9,688 bases of DNA, from the NCBI GenBank assembly GCA_910585805.1, contig CAJUFB010000105.1, positions 1 to 9,688 of the forward strand, in the 5' to 3' direction. The stretch is from an uncultured Acetatifactor sp. (GTDB lineage: Bacteria; Bacillota; Clostridia; Lachnospirales; Lachnospiraceae). The notes under the pieces were generated by a model that was not told the origin of the DNA, searched no databases, and saw nothing but the letters and a program-made list of their open reading frames with translations. Positions 6,024-9,688 of this stretch are shown in pieces. The position numbers were made by a program, and so were the translations under genes. Position 1 is the first letter of the stretch; every line of letters begins with the position of its first letter.

Positions 6024-8663
6024 TTACAGCCGTTTTATGCATTCTTTCCTCTCCAACACCCGGATTAATACCAGAATCCCTGTCCCCAGAAGCGAGAGAA
6101 ATACAGCCGCATATACCTGTGTGGGCGAATATATAAATTCCACGGTATGCTCTCCGGCAGACAGCTCCACTCCCATAAAAACATCTGCGATCAGCGTAAT
6201 ATCCGCCCTTCTGCCGTCCACATATATCTTCCACCCCTTCTCGTACGGAATTGATGTGTATAACAGATTATCCTTTTTGACATTTATGGTACCTTTCAGA
6301 CTTTTGGATGTATATTCCGTTACATCCAGCACCTCGTCCTTCAGTCTGTCATAAGCACGCTCAAATACATCCTGCCGGAATACGCTGACGTACATCCTCA
6401 AATCTCCGGATTTTCCGCTGCCTACCTCCGAACAGACAGAAAAAATATCTCCCTTTTTGTAGGTTCCCGCCGGAAAAAAGCTGCCGTTTTCATATATGAT
6501 ATGGGAATGCGAACTGCCGTCAAAAAACACTGTGGCTGTGTTTTCCGCTCCGCCCTCCGGTCTGAGATCCATAAAGGCATAGGCACATCCATCCCGGGGC
6601 ATCTCATAATTGTACTTGAATTTCCCCATTTCCGATTCATCAGCACCCTCTGCCGGCTGATAATGATATATACCATAATCCTGCCTTGTCACATACAAGT
6701 TCTGATGTCCCACATGAATCATATCCAACGCTTCAAATACATTTTCATCCGTTCCCGCAGCCGCCTTCAGAAAGCTGTTCTGCATTTCAAAAGGAGTCTC
6801 TCCTTCAAATACAAAATCCGCCATTTCTTCCTCTACCATAAATCCCACCGGAAGATACGCTTCATTCCGATATAAATAGATATCCTCCACCTGGTCCATC
6901 TGTGTAAGAAACTCCTTACTGACTGCTTCGAAACCGCAGGAAATAAAGTATTTCAGATTCAGAAAAGCATTGTTGACCGGTGTGGTGTTCAGGGCATAAT
7001 ATCGGTTCGCCGCCTGCCACGCAACCAGACCCATGTGCTCAAAAAGTTCCGTAACCGCACCATTGGCAGTGGAAGAAAAGAAAGCAGTCCCGTTATAACC
7101 ATACAGAGCCGGGTCATTCCAGCCATGCTTTCCCGAAAATTCTGTCCTGTAAAAATCATTCTCCTCTTCACCGGCTTCAATACCGGCAAGAACCTCCTCC
7201 ACCGCAGCATATCTGTCGGGATAACCGGTTCTGTCTGTCGTCCCTACCGCCCCGATTCCCCCTGTCACTGAGGGCACCAGTTCCAGACAGACTATCACTG
7301 CCAGAAACAAAGTTGCCGCCGTCTTTTTCAGTTTCTTTCTGACCACCAGAGTTATTACAATCATGTATGCCGTCAGAATCAGCAGATTCTTCATCAAAAG
7401 AATACCTGTTTCTTCTGATTTGAAGATATTTAAACCAGACGCCATGCCATGGTCTTTTTTATATCGATATACCTGGTCTGCAGCAATCAATAAAAAATAC
7501 AGCGCGCCGCTGCAGCATACAATTATCCCGTCCTTTTTTCTCAGCAAATCCAAACCGGAATATGCTCTGTATGCCAACATTACTATAAGAAAAGAAAGGA
7601 CAAAAGTAAAACGGTACGGAAGTGAATTCGTAACATGGAATCCATGCCATATATAATCAAGCACATTTATATTGGTACTGATAAATACCAACAGGATTGC
7701 CGCTGTATATGCAGACTTTTCCCTTACAGACACCTTCGGCAGCCTGTAAAAAGCAAAAAGCATCAGTATACAGAGTACACCGCTGTATAGATAGGGATTT
7801 CCCCCCATGGTAGTCGGCTTTACATAAGCCAGAGAATTGGAAAGTGTCTCTATCCATCCCCTTGTCACTGACCACTTAGTCGGAGCATAATTGCTTTTGT
7901 AAGCATTCTGAAGTCCGACAAATGCAGGCAGCGTAACAGCCGCCGACATCATAATCGCTATGACAGAAAACAGGATTATATTTCTGAGATGTCGCCATAA
8001 TTCCTTTTTTCCGACATTATGGGCGGCGCATTGCACAAAGAAAAATACTGCTGTAAAAATGCATACCATAAGTCCGATATAATAATTCATAAAAATTGCA
8101 GCCGCAAGAGATATGGTGTACAGGCCAAACTTCTTCTCCTTCACCAACAGAAAGATACCTGCGGCCACCAGGGGAAATACGGCAAAGGTATCAAGCCACA
8201 TGATATTCCAGTAATAACCTGTCGCCCAGCCGCACAATGCATAGAATGTAGAAAAAATAATAACAGAACAGTCACTCTTACCATTCAGCTTATTCAGAGC
8301 GTATGCACAGGATGAACCCGCAAGACCTGCCTTGATCAATATAAACAGCGTAAAAGCCTCTCTGAGCCAGTCAGCAGGAAAAAATACGATCAGCAGATTC
8401 AGAGGGCTTGCCAGATAATATGCAATCAGAGAAGCAAAATCACTCCCCAGCCCCAGTCTCCAGCAATAAAGCAGGGATTCCCCGCCTTTCAGCTTTCTTC
8501 CAAGTTCGACCAAAAAAGGGTAGTATTGATTCCATGCATCTACCACCAATATCTGCCGGTCACCAAAAGGATAGATCTTAAGCCACGCAAATGCCATAAA
8601 CATGATAATGAAAGGGACCGTAAATGCCATCAGATAAATGTGCACGATTTTCTTCTCTTTCAT
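6024..8663 (-). CDS. YfhO-family multi-pass membrane protein, GT-C type glycosyltransferase-like
   Basis: The 879-residue product belongs to the YfhO family. Known B. subtilis YfhO is thought to transfer a sugar from an undecaprenyl-phosphate carrier to lipoteichoic acid on the outer face of the membrane, with CsbB and the flippase GtcA as partners. Visible hallmarks: first membrane helix at about 8-27, an acidic loop after it with DAWNQYYPF at 42-50, GLGSDF and YYLASPLNLL at about 71-91, NIMWLD at 153-158, FMNYYIGLM, and LPYRFTFVLSF, over a run of roughly a dozen helices to about residue 470. A large extracytoplasmic region follows, with the family motif GWKIYVDG at 810-817, then a final helix (about 850-870) and a basic tail. 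ATG at 8663 is preferred over TTG at 8669, because AGGAG lies 9 bases upstream of the ATG but only 3 from the TTG. No csbB or gtcA gene is in the window, so the substrate is unknown. Confidence 0.9.
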   Translation of the reverse strand: MKEKKIVHIYLMAFTVPFIIMFMAFAWLKIYPFGDRQILVVDAWNQYYPFLVELGRKLKGGESLLYCWRLGLGSDFASLIAYYLASPLNLLIVFFPADWLREAFTLFILIKAGLAGSSCAYALNKLNGKSDCSVIIFSTFYALCGWATGYYWNIMWLDTFAVFPLVAAGIFLLVKEKKFGLYTISLAAAIFMNYYIGLMVCIFTAVFFFVQCAAHNVGKKELWRHLRNIILFSVIAIMMSAAVTLPAFVGLQNAYKSNYAPTKWSVTRGWIETLSNSLAYVKPTTMGGNPYLYSGVLCILMLFAFYRLPKVSVREKSAYTAAILLVFISTNINVLDYIWHGFHVTNSLPYRFTFVLSFLIVMLAYRAYSGLDLLRKKDGIIVCCSGALYFLLIAADQVYRYKKDHGMASGLNIFKSEETGILLMKNLLILTAYMIVITLVVRKKLKKTAATLFLAVIVCLELVPSVTGGIGAVGTTDRTGYPDRYAAVEEVLAGIEAGEEENDFYRTEFSGKHGWNDPALYGYNGTAFFSSTANGAVTELFEHMGLVAWQAANRYYALNTTPVNNAFLNLKYFISCGFEAVSKEFLTQMDQVEDIYLYRNEAYLPVGFMVEEEMADFVFEGETPFEMQNSFLKAAAGTDENVFEALDMIHVGHQNLYVTRQDYGIYHYQPAEGADESEMGKFKYNYEMPRDGCAYAFMDLRPEGGAENTATVFFDGSSHSHIIYENGSFFPAGTYKKGDIFSVCSEVGSGKSGDLRMYVSVFRQDVFERAYDRLKDEVLDVTEYTSKSLKGTINVKKDNLLYTSIPYEKGWKIYVDGRRADITLIADVFMGVELSAGEHTVEFIYSPTQVYAAVFLSLLGTGILVLIRVLERKECIKRL

Positions 8664-8683
8664 ACCCAAAGTCTCCTCGCTTA

Positions 8684-8711
8684 AAAATATTCTGTCCGCT
8701 TTTCACGCCAA
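8684..8711 (-). promoter_or_regulatory. Weak candidate promoter of the YfhO-type gene
   Basis: On minus, TTGGCG (8711-8706) and TATTTT (8689-8684) are 16 bases apart, after the terminator of the gene upstream and before the AGGAG of the YfhO-type gene. The match is modest. The palindrome GTGTACAC (8713-8720) abuts the -35 box and could be an operator. The terminator at 8726-8766 implies that some promoter must lie here. Confidence 0.35.
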
Positions 8712-8725
8712 AGTGTACACATTTC

Positions 8726-8766
8726 AAAAAGAGAAAGGCTGCATACAGCCTGCAGCCCTCTCTTTC
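8726..8766 (-). terminator. Intrinsic terminator of the surface-protein gene
   Basis: On minus, GGCTGCA (8757-8751) pairs with TGCAGCC (8743-8737), extended outwards by AAAGAG with CTTTCTCT (one bulge and a G-U pair), and ends in TTTTT (8730-8726). It begins 13 bases after the TAA of the upstream gene. It separates that gene from the YfhO-type gene. Confidence 0.88.
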
Positions 8767-8779
8767 TTGCATTACATTA

Positions 8780-9688
8780 TTACCTTTCAGCCTTTTCTCT
8801 GCTTTCTTCACGCTTCTTGACAGAGAATAATGCCAGTACAGCATTTACAAACGCATACAGAATCATCAGCAAAGTCCATTTGTCCACAAAGACCATAGGA
8901 TTACGCATGTTCTCCGTCAATGCGAAAGTAATGACTGCCAATACTGCAGGAAGTACGCTGAGGATCCGGATGAATCCCTTTCTCTTCAACTCTTCCTCTT
9001 CTGCTTCATCTTCTTCCCCATCCCGATTCTTTCCTGTAAAGTAAAGCATCAGCATGATCAGACTGGCAAGTGCGGTAAGGAGTGTCAGGATCAGGTTCAG
9101 AAGTGCCCATCCCTTTCCGGTATTTTCTCCAACCGTTGCCAGAGGTGTGCCATCCTCTTCTATTTCATGTACCTCAGGTTCTTCAACAGCTCCGTCTTCA
9201 GATGCGTCTCCAGACTCTTCTTCCGGTTCTGCTTCAGGTACGGCGGCATCAGGGATCTCGGTTTCTTCCTCTTCGGGAACTTCAGGAGTCTCCGTAGCGG
9301 CCGGGACATTTGGTGCAGGTACTGTACCTGTCCTTATGGGAGCTGCAGGTGCAGGAGCTGCCGGGACATTCGGAGTCTCATTCGTTTCGTCATCAGGTAT
9401 TGTGCCTGGTGCAGGGTCGTCCGGAGTTTCCGGGTTTTCCGGGGTAACCGAAGTACTCGGGTCGCTCGGGGTTGCAGGCTCCGTAGGGTTGGCCGGACTG
9501 CTCGGCTCTGTCGGGATCGTCGGGTCTGTGGGATTCACAGGATCCGTGGGGTCGCTCGGCTCTGTCGGGTTCACAGGATCCGTCGGATTGCTCGGCTCGC
9601 TCGGCTCTGTCGGGTTCACGGGATCCGTCGGATTGCTCGGCTCACTCGGGTCTGTAGGGTTCACAGGATCCGTAGGGCTGCTCGGCTC
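8780..9688 (-). CDS. Repeat-rich cell-surface protein with a C-terminal multi-pass membrane module (5' end outside window)
   Basis: The frame is open to the right edge of the window, so the N-terminus and true start are missing; 302 residues are visible. The first 70 or so are a low-complexity stalk of Pro/Thr/Asp/Ser/Glu repeats such as VNPTDPSEPSNPTDP. They are followed by a Pro/Ala segment and a strongly acidic stretch (about 136-188). Then comes a membrane helix (about 194-217, GWALLNLILTLL on), a charged loop of about 20 residues ending KRKGF (235-239), a second helix (240-258), ENMRNPM, a third helix (270-289) and a basic tail. A stalk outside, with the acidic-basic loop and tail inside, fits the charge pattern. 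There is no LPxTG sorting signal, so the three helices probably anchor the protein. The missing N-terminal part would carry any binding or enzymatic domain. I recognise the C-terminal module as a recurring type in Lachnospiraceae surface proteins but cannot name the family. Confidence 0.85.
   Translation of the reverse strand, partial: EPSSPTDPVNPTDPSEPSNPTDPVNPTEPSEPSNPTDPVNPTEPSDPTDPVNPTDPTIPTEPSSPANPTEPATPSDPSTSVTPENPETPDDPAPGTIPDDETNETPNVPAAPAPAAPIRTGTVPAPNVPAATETPEVPEEEETEIPDAAVPEAEPEEESGDASEDGAVEEPEVHEIEEDGTPLATVGENTGKGWALLNLILTLLTALASLIMLMLYFTGKNRDGEEDEAEEEELKRKGFIRILSVLPAVLAVITFALTENMRNPMVFVDKWTLLMILYAFVNAVLALFSVKKREESREKAER
9534..9688 (-). repeat. Tandem 36/45-bp coding repeats of the surface-protein stalk
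   Basis: The motif TTCAC(A/G)GGATCC starts at 9534, 9570, 9615 and 9660, giving units of 36, 45 and 45 bp. They encode 12- and 15-residue repeats of the VNPT(D/E)PSEPSNPTDP type. All units are multiples of three, so gain or loss of a unit keeps the frame. The array continues beyond the window edge, and its full length is unknown. Each unit carries a GGATCC. Confidence 0.85.

Noticed and set aside
8664..8669. TTG at 8669 as the start of the YfhO-type gene
   Set aside because: It would leave only 3 bases between AGGAG and the start; the ATG at 8663 has normal spacing.
1..9688. CRISPR array, toxin-antitoxin pair or defence island
   Set aside because: No spaced repeats of CRISPR size and no paired small genes or defence-type domains are present.

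Overview
This window looks like chromosomal DNA from a Firmicute of the class Clostridia, most probably a gut-type Lachnospiraceae. The reasons are the neighbouring secA and prfB, AT-rich sigma-A-type promoters, a tRNA-Thr with a U discriminator base and no encoded CCA, a YfhO-family membrane protein, and a Pro/Thr/Asp-rich surface protein ending in a multi-pass membrane module. The lineage is inferred from these traits and not from a database match.

Layout. Bases 1-1281 are the right edge of an integrated mobile element whose body lies to the left of the window. A structured leader (about 95-243) precedes a 331-residue tyrosine integrase read rightwards, and three tandem 12-bp GGGACAAATT-type repeats follow it. 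A hairpin that works as a terminator on both strands (1323-1376) separates the integrase from a tRNA-Thr(CGT) read leftwards (1384-1456), so integrase and tRNA converge as is usual for integration at a tRNA 3' end. The tRNA has a near-consensus promoter (1518-1546) with spaced A-tracts upstream. Bases 1630-1887 hold no gene but contain a perfect 12-bp inverted repeat.

From 1888 to the end, everything is on the minus strand. prfB (RF2, 374 residues once a +1 frameshift is allowed) lies downstream of secA (855 residues), separated by a 320-bp gap that may be an inserted repeat element or a structured leader. secA has its own promoter. Upstream of it come a YfhO-like GT-C membrane protein (6024-8663), a strong terminator (8726-8766), and the C-terminal 302 residues of a repeat-rich surface protein that runs off the right end.

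How they work together. secA and prfB are housekeeping genes for protein export and translation termination. The YfhO protein and the repeat protein both point to the cell envelope but are separated by a terminator, so they are probably not one operon. The integrase belongs to the mobile element and has no functional tie to the rest.

The points most worth a second look are: the prfB recoding site, which uses UAA instead of the usual UGA and sits in a small hairpin; the integrase leader, where one segment can pair either with an upstream segment or with the integrase ribosome-binding site; and the 269-bp segment between secA and prfB, flanked by an 11-bp direct repeat.
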